Positions 22,887-34,152 of a stretch of 55,892 nucleotides of DNA are shown in pieces. The notes beneath the pieces were generated by a model. It was given only the letters and a program-made list of their open reading frames with translations, did no database searches and was not told where the DNA came from. The stretch is from Saccoglossus kowalevskii (lineage: Eukaryota > Hemichordata > Enteropneusta > Harrimaniidae), in NCBI RefSeq assembly GCF_000003605.2, contig NW_003155748.1, positions 1 to 55,892 on the forward strand, written 5' to 3'. The translations under genes were made by a program, and so were the position numbers. How positions within the stretch are numbered: the first letter of the stretch is position 1; each line of letters begins with the position of its first letter.

Positions 22887-23204
22887 TAATACCAAAAATG
22901 TTAATTATATATTCCAGTTGCCTGTTTAATGACATAAAAACTGACATACAAATAGAGATATAGTTAGAAAGATAGAGAAACATGCTAACGACTATACCTC
23001 AACATATATCAGTATTTCTCTAAATTAATTGCATTAAGAAATACAGACAGCCATTTTCAGAAATTATTAGTAATTTGTTCACATTTCTCTTCGCACACTA
23101 TTTGTTAATCAAAAAACTTAAACCCTGTAGCAGTATAGCCTTAATTCTTCTACTTTGTCTGAACCCAGCATGCAAAATGTAATGTATTATTTCAATGAAC
23201 TTAT

Positions 23205-24386
23205 TCAGCACTTATCAACCCCGTGGATGTACAATCTGAATTCTTCTATGTGTTTGTGAATTCTTTTCTCAACAATGAACCCAGTATGCATAATGAACAA
23301 TCGTTCCTGTTCTTCCACATTTGAACTCTCATCTTGTCTGTTGAATGTGACAGTGAACTTATTTTCACCATTTATGGATTTCGACCTATATGTATATTTC
23401 TTCTCTGTATGAATAATTAATGAGTTTCTTTCATGAGATAATTGACTGTATATACACTCACACTGACGACAGTAAAACTGCTCTGCTGAATTATCTATCA
23501 TGGTAAAACTTCCATTATTTATGCAAGAACAGTTTTCAGGTTTATTTTGATGGCTTCTCTCGTTTAAGCTACTATGCAAAGTGAATAAATCTGAGTGTTC
23601 CTCTTGATTGGGTTTTTCCAAGTTATGTATTCTTATATGATATTTGAAATAACTTAATTGGGTAAAACTCTTTTCACATTGTTCACAATGATAAGGCTTC
23701 TCCTTATGTGTTCGTATATGAGATTTGAGATTACTTGATTGGGTAAAACTCTTTTCACATTGCTCACAATGATAAGGCTTCTCATTGGTATGTGTTCGTA
23801 TATGATATTTGAGACTACCTGATGTGGTATAACTCTTTTCACATTGTTCACAATGATAAGGCTTCTCATTATTATGTGTTCGTATATGATATTTGAGATG
23901 ACTTGATTGGGTAAAACTCTTTTCACATTGCTCACAATGATAAGGCTTGTCATTGGTATGTGTTCGTATATGACATTTGAGATTACTTGATGTGATAAAA
24001 CTCTTTTCACAATGTTCACAATGATAAGGCTTCTCATTGGTATGTGTTCGTATATGATATTTGAGACCACTTGATGTGGTATAACTCTTTTCACATTGCT
24101 CACAGTGATACGGCTTCTCATTGGTATGTGTTCGTATATGATATTTTAGATGAATTGATTGGGTAAAACTCTTTTCACATTGCTCACAATGATAAGGCTT
24201 CTCATTGCTGTGTGTTCGCATATGTCGTTTGAGATGACATGAATAGGTGAAGGTTTTCTTACATTTCTCACAACGAAAAGGCTTGTCATTGGTGTGTGTC
24301 TGCATATTCTGTTTGAAAATACTTGACTCAGTAACATTCTTCTTACTTTTTTCACAAACCATCATCTTTAGCCTACTATTCAGCAT
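23205..24386 (-). CDS. C2H2 zinc-finger protein, 8 fingers (unit B paralogue)
   Basis: A 393-aa single-frame protein, paralogue of 11364-12968. The start is the ATG at 24386, at the same position relative to the array as in A. It has eight 28-residue C2H2 fingers with helices such as QSIHLKYH, TSSGLKYH, QSSHLKYH and TSGSLKYH. Linkers are mostly TNEKPY. The linker after finger 7 is shortened (THKEKPY), and finger 8 has FKYHIRIH. The same two decayed fingers follow (SDLFTLHSSLN; FYCRQCECIYSQLSH), then the conserved tail ending FRLYIHGVDKC. Tail and N-terminus stay open and similar to A while finger number and contact residues differ, which is typical of fast-evolving zinc-finger clusters. Probably a DNA-binding nuclear protein; no effector domain recognised. 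Confidence 0.85.
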   Translation of the reverse strand: MLNSRLKMMVCEKSKKNVTESSIFKQNMQTHTNDKPFRCEKCKKTFTYSCHLKRHMRTHSNEKPYHCEQCEKSFTQSIHLKYHIRTHTNEKPYHCEQCEKSYTTSSGLKYHIRTHTNEKPYHCEHCEKSFITSSNLKCHIRTHTNDKPYHCEQCEKSFTQSSHLKYHIRTHNNEKPYHCEQCEKSYTTSGSLKYHIRTHTNEKPYHCEQCEKSFTQSSNLKSHIRTHKEKPYHCEQCEKSFTQLSYFKYHIRIHNLEKPNQEEHSDLFTLHSSLNERSHQNKPENCSCINNGSFTMIDNSAEQFYCRQCECIYSQLSHERNSLIIHTEKKYTYRSKSINGENKFTVTFNRQDESSNVEEQERLFIMHTGFIVEKRIHKHIEEFRLYIHGVDKC

Positions 24387-24715
24387 ATTACTACTTGGCA
24401 GTATACCACAGATAAACACTTCGTCAGTTTATATTCTGAGCTCACTGTCCTGGTACTACCGCAACTGTGAAAAAACATACAAATACTTTTTTTAAAGCAG
24501 TATGAAGACTTGGTAGAAGTGATTGCCTTTGTACATTTGTACAAGACAATCAAACATTGATATTTTGTTTATGTTGTTTGAACTTTGCTACCTCAGAAAT
24601 TTCGCATATGGTCAGTACACTACACTGACTCCTGTGTGTTAGCTATACTCTGGCTCTGTTTTAATAAAATGATTGTGGCTTTTGGTTGGATGAACTATGT
24701 AAGTTATATGCTTGA

Positions 24716-25403
24716 ACAAGCAGCCTCTCGGCTGAGATAGCTCCGCTGTTAGCAATGCACATTTCAATTAAAGAACAGAAGATATTATTAGAAAATGAAC
24801 AATATGTATAGTATCAAAACAATCAGACTTGCGGTTTTCAACAAGAAGTGAAAAATATCATTTTTTACCAAAAATTACAAAAATATTCACCAAAATTAGA
24901 GAATTAAAGATATCATCACAAAATGAACAAATCTGAGAGAGGTCCACATGTAGTACCTATATATGTAACATCAAAGCATTTGGACTTGCGGTTTTCAACG
25001 AGAAGTCGAAAATATCACTTTTTACCAAAATTACAAAAATATTCACCAAAATTAGAAAATTAAAGATATCATTACAAAATGAACAAATCTGAGAGAGGTC
25101 TACATGTAGTACCTATATATGTAACATCAAAGCATTTGGACTTGTGGTTTTTAACAAGAAGTTGAAAATATCACTTTTTACCAAAAATGACAACAATATT
25201 CACAAAAATTAGAGAATTGAAGATATCATCATGAAATGAACAACTCTAAGAGAGGTCTACCCTAGGTACATATACACCAAGTATCAGAGCATTCAGACTT
25301 GTAGTTTTCAAGAGGAAGTTGTAAAAGTAAAACATTGACACGGACGACGACGGACAATCACTCATATGATAAGCTCCGCTCGACAAAGTCGACAGCGGAG
25401 CTA
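24716..25403 (+). mobile_element. Hairpin-capped tandem-repeat element (Helentron-like), second family
   Basis: Inserted in the 5' flank of zinc-finger gene B; the uninterrupted sequence is in unit A near 13309. The left end contains GAGATAGCTCCGCTG. The right end is a hairpin, AGCTCCGCTCGAC-AAA-GTCG..AGCGGAGCT (25372-25402), whose arm repeats the left-end word. About four tandem units of ~155 bp lie between, each with GGACTTGCGGTTTTCAAC and AAGATATCATCACAAAATGA. Same layout as 15165-16416 but different sequence. Noncoding. Confidence 0.65.
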
Positions 25404-25719
25404 AAAAACGAACTGTTTTGGATTAAATAGAATCACCTACGTTTTTTGTTTTGAATATTGGAAATAGCGCCAATAAAGAAACAAATCTAACAGAGGTCCA
25501 CAGGAACTACCCACATAACAAGAATCCAAGCTATTAGACAAGTGCTTTTCAAGAAAAGTCATTTATGTTGAAGGTTGGTAGATTACAACGAGCATTCCCC
25601 AATATAAACAATGCTGCTTTCTGTCATTTCTGATGAAAGCAGACCTAAAACTAAAACCAATATGGCTGCCTGTTAACCATGCAGGACATTTAGTATCAAA
25701 TCATTGTGTATTGTTTATA
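25404..25719. other. 5' flank of zinc-finger gene B
   Basis: The first ~140 bases continue the flank homologous to 13320-13460 in unit A. The rest is not matched in the window. No gene seen. Confidence 0.4.
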
Positions 25720-25876
25720 CCACATTTTATACCACAAGTCGTCAAGTCAATGACATAATTAACCCCCAATAACACTCTTTAATACACTCGTGAAATTGTG
25801 TCTATTAATATATGCAATTTATTGTGCATAACCTGTATATGTGACGTTTGTAATTGTAATTGATCAATGAATTGCC
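25720..25876. repeat. Dispersed ~157-bp repeat, copy 2
   Basis: Near-identical to 3019-3176 and in the same orientation. Here it is not attached to the GC-rich ORF block. Confidence 0.75.
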
Positions 25877-26524
25877 GGGAACAGGACAAAAACACATCAT
25901 CTTCACACTATTTTTTTAATTGCATAGTTTAAAGGTCATGTTTATAATTGTAAAACAATGTTGTTTTAAGAATACTTCATACTTGGGTTTAAGAGTACCT
26001 ACGTTTTAAGTGTGGTGAAATGCGTGGAGTGAGTAAGAGTTCCATTTTACTATAAGTTACTACAATTAGATTTATCATGTATTATTAAACAATTTGTCAC
26101 ATATTTTATGCTGCAAATGTTGACTGTCATTTTTCTAAAATTCTAAAATATACAGAATGTCTGAAACTAATGAATGTCTGGTATAAGTGAGAGTGTACTA
26201 ATACTAAAATATATTCATCAAAAATATATTCAGAATACTTGTTTTTACTTTAATAATTGTTTACCATACAACCTGTGTGAGAAAAATTAATGATTTCATT
26301 GAAGGATACGTTTGTTTAAATAGTTAATTAAATAGTTAATTACTGAACTGAGTGGCCTAATCCAATTAATACACATACAATAACGAACAAACATTAACAC
26401 ATACACGAACATAAGCAATTGAAAACACTAACAAAATAATATATGGAAAATAATACACATATAGTGTACTGCTTATATGACATAACAAATAACATTAAGA
26501 CTATCACTGATGTTGATTATGTTT
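25877..26524. other. End of unit B, noncoding
   Basis: 26152-26524 matches the end of unit A (13892-14330), including CACATATAGTGTACTGCTTA. The start is unmatched. No gene seen. Confidence 0.45.
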
Positions 26525-26929
26525 GAAATGTTTGTAATGGAAATACCATAATCAATCCACTTGAAATGATTACGGTGCGTGACGAGATAGAAAAGGTTGT
26601 TTTGTGGCAAATATTCATTCATAGTTTCTAGGGTAACCACATCAATTTAGAGAGTTGGGGTTTTTGAGGTGTTGATGAATAAATGTAATTAGATATGCTT
26701 GCATTACATTATCAAACTGTGTCGATTCTATAATTTGCATTATATTGAGCGACGATAAGGTACTGCATCCGAGCATATTGGTTTTGCCCCATAGTCGTCC
26801 ATGTATTGACTTCAATTCAGTCACCAACCACGTGAATAGATCATCGGCCTCTGCCCTCGTCTACAAAAACTGAAAAGCCACAGTCACACGTGAAGTAGCG
26901 TTTGCTTTGTTATGAGTTATATCAGAGGT

Positions 26930-27250
26930 ACATTAATTGGGGTTTGCAACATGTATAATTCTGTATGATGACATAACGTCAAGATCCCATTTAAGTCTTA
27001 AGTCTCGTAGATAGCGAGACTGATGCTACAAACTTCTGACATGACATATATCAATGCTCAGATTTGTAATAAAACATGTCTTACCACTATCATAGTGAAC
27101 AAATGTAATACATCGAAAATGTACAGAAAATACAGTTCTCGTATTAATCCGTCATATCGTGAACATCCACCTGGTTTGATCCAACCGGACCTTCCAGTAT
27201 CCTAGTTACCTTGGGCATGCGCATTCGCGTTGTTCTGAGTTGGGAACGCT
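26930..27250. repeat. Dispersed repeat R, copy 1
   Basis: Contains GAGACTGATGCTACAAACTT, ATGTAATACATCGAAAATGT and CCAGTATCCTAG. It is absent from the equivalent part of units A and B. A second copy is split by the LINE at 28676-30160: its start lies near 28632 and the rest at 30160-30475. Confidence 0.65.
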
Positions 27251-27743
27251 TATGCGAGAGTGAGATTGAAACGGGATCTTGGTTTCATGTCACGCTACTT
27301 GCAAACCCGGAGTAATGTGCCTCTGGTTATATACTCATTACAGAAATGCTATATACCGTATAAGAGCGTGTAAACCGATCATAATTATTTCTGAAATGAA
27401 CATAATAACCGATAAAAGCGTGCACTACTTCACGGTGACTGATGCAAAGCCGAGGTCACGTCACGGAGATCATATCTTATTCATCCGTCAGAAAATTTTT
27501 CAAAACTTCAAATACGATATAACCACTTTATCGATTAAAAATGTTGACATTATACTTACGATTGAAAATCGGACGTTAGTGAGGGATGAATACTCGAACA
27601 TTAATGACAAAGACAGTGAAAATTTACCCACTTAAAGCAAACCGCACGGTGTCGTCAAAATGGAGTCACTGACAACATCGCCCTCTACACACTAATATGA
27701 TGATAACTTCGTTTTGGTTTGGCTATAATGGTAATACGAGCAT

Positions 27744-28588
27744 CAGGCCAAAAAAAAAATTGTTTTGTTGCCCTCAGCGACCGACCGAAAAATATGAAAT
27801 ATTGGGTCGCGTTTTTTTGTTTGTTTTTTTTTAAACAAAACTCACCATTTTAAGCAGTAAAAAAAGCGTTCCTCTAAAAATTAACGATTCCGGACCGTTG
27901 TTTGATCCCCAAGGTCCCCGGGGGGATAAGTGGGACTTTGAACCTCGGGTTGATCTGTATTTCTCTGACATGTTCCGAACACTATCTGAAGAGCAAACAC
28001 GTCTTTGCATTTCAGGCCTTTTTGACATTTGCGATTCGACGGATAGTTGGTGCACAATATTAAAGCGCGTTGATCGTCGCGCAGCGCGTGTTCGAATTTC
28101 ATGTAAATAAACAATGTATTTTACACGCGTTGTATACGTCGCTATGAGTCCCATGTCGAACAGAACGCGGCGTGACGCGGCCCTTTGAAATATCGCCGCA
28201 CCAAGTATTTTCTTCAAGTTAATTAAATAAAAACATTATTCTGAATCAAATACAATACGTTTGTTGTAGTAAATATAATTTTTAATACATGAAATGTCCA
28301 AAATTTACAAAACGTGACATTTTATATTAAAACTCTCATCCGCTTACATCACAAACAAAAAGACGAAATTTGCACGTTGTTTTAGCGCTGTCAGTATTCT
28401 CACTTCCGGGTTTGTCATTGTATGTACGTACATGTGTACAGCGGTAGCGAACACGTTTGCTTTGTGCATAACAGCAAAAGCTGGATCAACTATTAAATTT
28501 TAAATTAAGTTTTTAAAAAAATCCGACCGACCGACCCAATTTTTCAATTTTACGACTTGAGGGCAACATAAGTATTTTTTTCTGGCCT
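27744..28588. mobile_element. 845-bp element with ~65-bp terminal inverted repeats
   Basis: The left end (CAGGCCAAAAAAA..TGTTGCCCTCA, then TTGGGTCG) and the right end read back (AGGCCAGAAAAAAA..TGTTGCCCTCA, then TTGGGTCGGTCG) are clear inverted repeats. Units A and B give the empty site, GAGCATTACAT, and the flanks here join without an evident target duplication. Inside is CG-rich sequence with unconvincing frames (for example 28217-27831, minus) and no recognised transposase, so it is probably non-autonomous. Superfamily unassigned. Confidence 0.7.
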
Positions 28589-28631
28589 TACATTACGAAC
28601 CATGTACTCATCGAACAATATATAAGTACTA

Positions 28632-28675
28632 CCAGAGGTACATTACTTGAGGTTTGCAACGCGCATAGTACTATA
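28632..28675. repeat. Dispersed repeat R, copy 2, 5' piece
   Basis: CAGAGGTACATTACTTGAGG with GTTTGCAAC matches 26926-26950. The copy is then interrupted by the LINE and resumes near 30160. Confidence 0.55.
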
Positions 28676-30160
28676 AAAATAATAATAATTTATTTCCTTT
28701 GCTTCCTCCGATAGAGGTATGAGAGAACTAAATAGTATACATTACATAATACAAACGAAAAAAGCATGTACATGGAAGCGTCACATGAAATAAATTTATA
28801 AATTAGAAGAAATGCATAATAAGGCACCAGCCCAAAATTACAAAAAGTAAGTAAATAAATAAACATACATGGCACTGAATCGGTGGTCAGAAATGACCTG
28901 GCTGAATTAAAAACCGCTTCATTATCATCTTTACAGAATCTAGAAAGATTTAAAAACTCCGATTCGTTAGATGTGTTAAATAGCTGATACGTTTTTAAAG
29001 TGTTAGGTCTAATTCTATGATATGATTTCAAAAATGTCTCCCGTTCTTTACTCAAGGCCAGGCACTCAAAGATATAGTGAAATTCATCACCAAGGTGGTT
29101 ACCTTGGCATAAGGTACAAATTCTATCATGAACGGCCTTATTTTGATAGCGACCTGTGACAATGGGCAAATTGTGGTTCCCACATCTAAATTTACATAAT
29201 TGAATACGATGTATTGGATCGAGTATCAGAATGTAATCTGACACAGATAATGACTTTTTGATTATTCTATAAATGGTACACAACCCATTTTCTAGCAGAT
29301 TGGCATTCCATATATAATCTAGGTTTTATCGCTTGCTTAAGCCACGTTCTTTTTACATTTGATCCAATCTGCCAATAATTTGACATACCAGCCGCATCCA
29401 GAACACCTTTAATTTTTAACATCCAGGCTAATTTGTATATATCTCTGTCATGTAACATTTTTAATAAATTGTAGATTCTATGTGATAATTTGCAAGATTT
29501 ACTTTGTATAATACTACTCCAAAAATGTATCGTTCTAATTTCCACCAACTTACGAAGGGTACATACCCCAAGTTCACCGTATACCATACAATTTGCAGTA
29601 TTTTTGTGTACTTTGAGAAGCCGTTTACAAAACTTTAGATACAAATATTCTATCTGAGAAAGTTCTGCATGGCCCCATATTTCACATCCATACAATAACA
29701 CCGGAACGACTAACTAATTAAATAATTCTAGTTGTATGTCGATGGGTAGACATAATTTATTTGCCTTCATCAGTAAGCTAAACATGGCACGTCTGGCCTG
29801 GTTTGTCTGTTTACATATTGCTTCCCTGAATTGGTTATTATAACTGAATCTTATACCAAGATAAATATAATCAAATGTTAATTCAATGGTTTCATTGCCA
29901 AACTTAAACGCAGGAAACTTTTTAACTCTCCCACGCGAGAAAATAACAACCTTCGTTTTATTAGCATTTACAGTTAAATGCCATTCGTGTCAATAAGTTT
30001 AAACAGCATTTATGGCAGATTGCAATTCTGTTTCTGATTCAGACAGTACAGTGGTATCATCAGCATATAATAAAGTGAATTGCTTGAGACATACTTCTAT
30101 ATCCTCATTACTTAAATATGTTTTAATCTCGCTAGCCATATATTTCAGACCATTATAATG
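28676..30160 (-). mobile_element. LINE fragment, 3' half of ORF2 with A/T-rich tail
   Basis: Read on the minus strand: a reverse transcriptase end with LLYADDTTVLSES (about 30085-30045), a frame break, then a YLGIRFS-like segment near 29860, VLLYGCEIWGHAELSQIEYL (about 29710), and a C-terminal Cys/His motif CTLCQGNHLGDEFHYIFEC (about 29145-29090). The 3' end is an ATTATTATTTTTAT-type tail at 28676-28690. The 5' end is truncated near 30160, where repeat R resumes. Several stops break the frame, so it is not active. It differs from the 300-1885 LINE. Confidence 0.85.
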
Positions 30161-30475
30161 TATGGTGACATCATGCCAAGGTCTCATTCAAGTTTCATCT
30201 CGTAGGTAGGGAGATTGATGCTACAATCTTCTGACATGACATAGACGGTTTGTAATGATCAATAAAACACGTATTACCACATTCATAGTGAAAAATGTAA
30301 TACATCGAAAATGTACAAATATAGTTATCGTAATCCGTCATATCGTGAGCAGCTATTTTGCATCGTCCGCCTGCACGGTGATGCTTCGCCGGAACATTCA
30401 CCTTGAAAATTCAAGATGCTATTTTGATCCACCTGGACATCCCAGTATCCTAGCATTTTTCTGAGTTGGAACGTG
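30161..30475. repeat. Dispersed repeat R, copy 2, 3' piece
   Basis: Matches 26965-27250 (GAGATTGATGCTACAATCTT, ATGTAATACATCGAAAATGT, CCCAGTATCCTAG), with a small extra CG-rich piece near 30360-30390. The LINE inserted within this copy. Confidence 0.6.
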
Positions 30476-30578
30476 TATGCATTTGCACCTTTAATAAAGT
30501 GCTACACACTGATGTTGGTCAATTATGTCGAAGTGGAGATATACCAAGGAAATATTCTGAAACATGGACATTTCAACA

Positions 30579-30737
30579 TTAAAGCGGGCGGGTCGTCACA
30601 TGCGCATGATTTCCAAATCACTTTAAAGTTGGAGGGTCGTCAAGCGACGATAACAACACACGCTAAAAACGCAAAGGTAAACAATGACACGCTATGGCCA
30701 CCTGACGCATGCGCAGGTGACGACTCCCCCGCTTTAA
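30579..30737. mobile_element. TTAA-flanked MITE with ~28-bp inverted repeats
   Basis: Both edges are TTAA. The left end TTAAAGCGGGCGGGTCGTCA and the right end, reading back as TTAAAGCGGGGGAGTCGTCA, are nearly identical. A second member lies at 37706-37872 with shared interior words (GATAACAACACA, GTAAACAATGACAC). TTAA duplication fits piggyBac or Kolobok-type MITEs. Confidence 0.75.
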
Positions 30738-33282
30738 TCATCATATAAACTATTATATTTCGACGTAGCATTGCTACAAAGAAAGAAATGTTGGTAATCT
30801 ATGTCTATTTCATAGCACATTGAAAATACACAAATTATTGTCTTAGCCAATTCACAAAGAAATAGGGTGTTACATTAGTGACCTCTTTATTTCGTTTTAT
30901 TTGTGATAATTCAAAAACACGGGATGTTTTGGTCAGGCACCAACAAATTGTCTATGATTTTTTGTACATTTGTATCAGATATAGTAAACTTTATTTTTTT
31001 ATTATATTATAATCTGCATACAATTTGTTTTAAAGTTTTTGCATTTAGGATTATTTAGATAAGCTTTTTCTTAGCTGTGTATCTAAATTCGATAGGCATT
31101 TACGTAGTGAGCTTCCTAGAAAAGAATTCTTCGCAGGGGGATAGTTTGTTTCAACTCGGTGTAATCATGGAGGTATATATATAGGTATTATACCTCCATG
31201 GTGTAATGTACTTGTGGTATTATAACTTGACAGTTTGTATCGTCTTACTTGCCAATGCGAAGCTTCTTACAACATTATGTGTGATTGGCTAACACCTAAA
31301 AGTCAGGCCAATCAGAGAGCAGCTTGTTTGTTGGCATTTTTTTTTCGACGTATCAAATTGTATTGTATATATGCTTCGACTCAACTCGAGTATCATAGAA
31401 GGCCAGTCATTAGCGCCATCAGTCGGTGGAAACCAGAAAGTATGGGGGATTGCCCGCTGTTATTACATCATCACCGATTTGGTGTTCGGAGCTTGACCGA
31501 TATAATCAGCGTGAAGACTACAATTACTAGTAAATACGGTAAATGTCACGTGTTGAACACAGAGGCATCGTTTACTGTGTGCTGTTTTTAAATCAATGAA
31601 GACCTTGACTCGGAGATCACCAATTTAATTCAGGTAAAATATCATGATACGATGTATCGACGAAGACGATTGTCTTTAGGGCAGTGGAACATGTTTATTT
31701 AGTAATGGCTTCTTGGCGACCGAACCCCGGACCGAACGCAAAAATAGCCCACTAATACACGTACAGCGACACGAGTAGACGGAGATCGGTGGATGTCAAT
31801 CGTTTGTGCAGAGGTTAGTGTCATGGCGTGGTACAACATTACGATCTGTGTGGTGTTGTGGTATTGCTGCAGAACAACTGCGTTTGCGGCTTTTTGTGTT
31901 CTTGTGAGAAATTTTGTAGTGCCATTATTAATACAATCACGTAATGCTGTAGACTTCTGGAGGTCAAAGGTCGATTCTTGCAAAATCCGGGTGTGAATCG
32001 GATTTGGAGGTGCAGTCTGAATCTCAGGCCATATTTGTGGCTAATTTTTATGCTATTTTTTTTTAAATTACATCTGAAACTTTATAATAATAATAGTTTA
32101 TTACGCAACTGCTGTCTGCTGTGGATGCAGTAAGGTTAAAATAGTGTAAAATATAATATAAGTAATACAAGTAAAAATAACTACAAATTTAAAAGGTCTA
32201 ATAACTACAAAAAATCAGAAAGTAATAAAAATACAGTAAATAAATCAAAGTAAATCAAAGTAAAGGTTCTTCCTACCCAGGGGTTTACACAGGCGGTGCT
32301 TTGTATATAATATAATCACAATGGAAATATATCCAACTGATTGTTTCCTAAGTTACTAAAATGTACCTTGTTGCCTGGGTAACAGATTGTAGCAGTTTTA
32401 AGTTTAACACAGTATATTGCTTGCTAAATGCCTCCAAAAACATACCAAAATCAAAGATATGCCAACAAGTGATATGTTAATAGTCTGTCATTTTAGTTCC
32501 ATTTTGGGGGTATTGGGATTGTACTTTTGAGAAAGACCTTGTCAATATACACAAAAATAGATTTTAGAAATAGTTTTAAATTCCGAATTCAAACTGAAAC
32601 TACTAGTAAAGGTTTATATTGGCCGATTGAATATTAGAAATTTACAATTGGCATTGTGCACTGCACTCATAGATGGGCTGGTTGGATTTCATCTGGCTAC
32701 TGAAATTGTACTGCTTTATATGCCTATGGAGGCTATAATTAAGACGACAGTGTCTGAATACATGTATATTCATGCATACAGTGGGACAAAAATCTGTAAA
32801 TTCATTTTTTTTTGTCTTCAAATTATACCATGCTAATATTTGATTTAATATTAATGGTAAAAATAACGATAAAGGATTTAAACTTTATATGACCTCACAA
32901 TAAGTGACCACACCCTACCTTTATTGGAAATGTTATATATTGACAGAGTTCAAATGGTGGCACACTTTATAGCTGGGCTTATACAGGTGTGTGGGAAAAA
33001 ATGACTAATATCCAGACCTCAGGCAAGCCTACTTGTGTACAAGATGTTGTGTAATGATGGATTTGCTCTATCTTGGTTGAATATTAAGTGCATGTATCCA
33101 GTCAATTGTACTGTGTTCTGATTTCAAGGTATGTGCATTGCCAGTTATTATTTAGTATCCCACACTATCTAATCATAATGTATTATTTTTGATTACAAAC
33201 ATGCTTTCAGAGTATTTACTAGGGTTGGTACTCTCTTCCAAGACACCAACCAGTGGCTATATTTCCTTCCCAAACACTAATA
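30738..33282. other. Intergenic, possible upstream region of the CIKS-like gene
   Basis: No coding exon recognised. 31166-31200 is a perfect 12-bp-stem hairpin (CATGGAGGTATA and its complement). 31235-31990 has more CG dinucleotides than its surroundings and may be a promoter or 5'-UTR area; a donor-like CAG|GTAAAAT lies at 31633/31634. 32030-33280 is AT-rich and featureless. Confidence 0.35.
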
Positions 33283-33486
33283 CTGTAAAAATACTTTTTT
33301 ATTTTAGGTGGAATTAATTTTCGCTAAAAAGACTTTTTGGGTGTTTTTGTATGGAATTTGTTTTCACTGGTTTGAATGTAAAATATGGGGAAACAGGTAT
33401 ATTCGCTGGATTTTATTTTCGCTGAATCATTCCTTCAGCGAAAATAGCAAGATTAATTCCAAGCGATAATAAAATATTTTACATGC
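33283..33486. mobile_element. TA-flanked MITE, CTGTAAAATAC family, copy 2
   Basis: Same family as 13682-13889: it starts CTGTAAAAATACTTTTTTAT after TA, has internal GGTATATTCGCTGGATTTTA, and ends near AATAAAATATTTTACATGC. Confidence 0.65.
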
Positions 33487-33832
33487 TATAGCATGAGTTG
33501 AAATTAAAAATTAAAGTTGCCATGTTCATTGGATATGTTGGTGCATAAAAGTACCTGTCCCAATTGATAATGTAGCTGTTCTTAGCAAGATAAATTAAGA
33601 CATATTATTTAAAATACAATTAATTTAAGTCTCAAAAATAAAAGCAATTTTCTGGATATTAGAAACTTTGGACTACCCCATTGGTCAGTTAGTGAAAATT
33701 CATAATCTTATTCACAATTTGAATATTCACCTGTGTCAGCTAAAATCTGACTGTCTGGGACAGGTGGACAAGCCTTAATTTTGACCTCTATATAGTAACT
33801 TGATTGTAACTGCATAAATGTATATACATGTA
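33487..33832. other. Spacer between two MITE copies, no feature seen
   Basis: AT-rich, no gene or repeat recognised. Confidence 0.4.
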
Positions 33833-34040
33833 CTGTAAAATACTTTATTTTCACTGGAATTAATTTTCGCTGAAATGACTTTTTCTGTGTGTTATATGGA
33901 ATTTATTTTCACTAATTTTTGGCGAGTTGAATGTAAAAGATAGGAAAAAAAGTATATTCACTGGATTTTATTTTCACTGAATCATTCCTTCATCGAAAAT
34001 GGCGAAAATTAATTCCAAGCGAAAATAAAGTATTCCACAA
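33833..34040. mobile_element. TA-flanked MITE, CTGTAAAATAC family, copy 3
   Basis: CTGTAAAATACTTTATTTTC at the left; the right end reads back as TTGTGGAATACTTTATTTTC; TA on both sides. The best-preserved copy, and a guide to the state of 37925-38905 before its insertion. Confidence 0.75.
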
Positions 34041-34152
34041 TAATTTATTATAGTAGTCTTAGTTCGAAGTGGAGGTGACAAATAAACAAACAGGATCATA
34101 ACAACATTGTTTCACATACTCTTGGTATAACAAACACATTTCTTTCATTTTT

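Larger units (their letters stand above)
14331..26524. repeat. Segmental tandem duplication, unit B (~12.2 kb)
   Basis: Direct repeat of unit A with the same order of blocks. Its extra length is largely insertions absent from A: 15165-16416, 16675-16797, 16920-17097, 17314-19646, 22708-22886 and 24716-25403. For most of these the uninterrupted sequence can be read in A. It carries the 8-finger paralogue of the zinc-finger gene. Confidence 0.85.
26525..28600. repeat. Segmental tandem duplication, unit C (truncated)
   Basis: Starts with the unit head, then jumps near 26683 from the head block straight to the TAATTAGATATGCTTGCATTAC block, a deletion equivalent to about 5541-6988 of unit A. It continues to ACGAGCAT near 27743, is interrupted by the TIR element 27744-28588, resumes for a few bases (TACATTA) and loses similarity. 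26930-27250 is a separate dispersed repeat inside it. The 92-bp array and zinc-finger gene are absent. Confidence 0.75.

Noticed and set aside
27831-28217. 128-aa minus-strand ORF inside the TIR element
   Set aside because: No transposase motif, composition-driven, and overlapped by other equally open frames.
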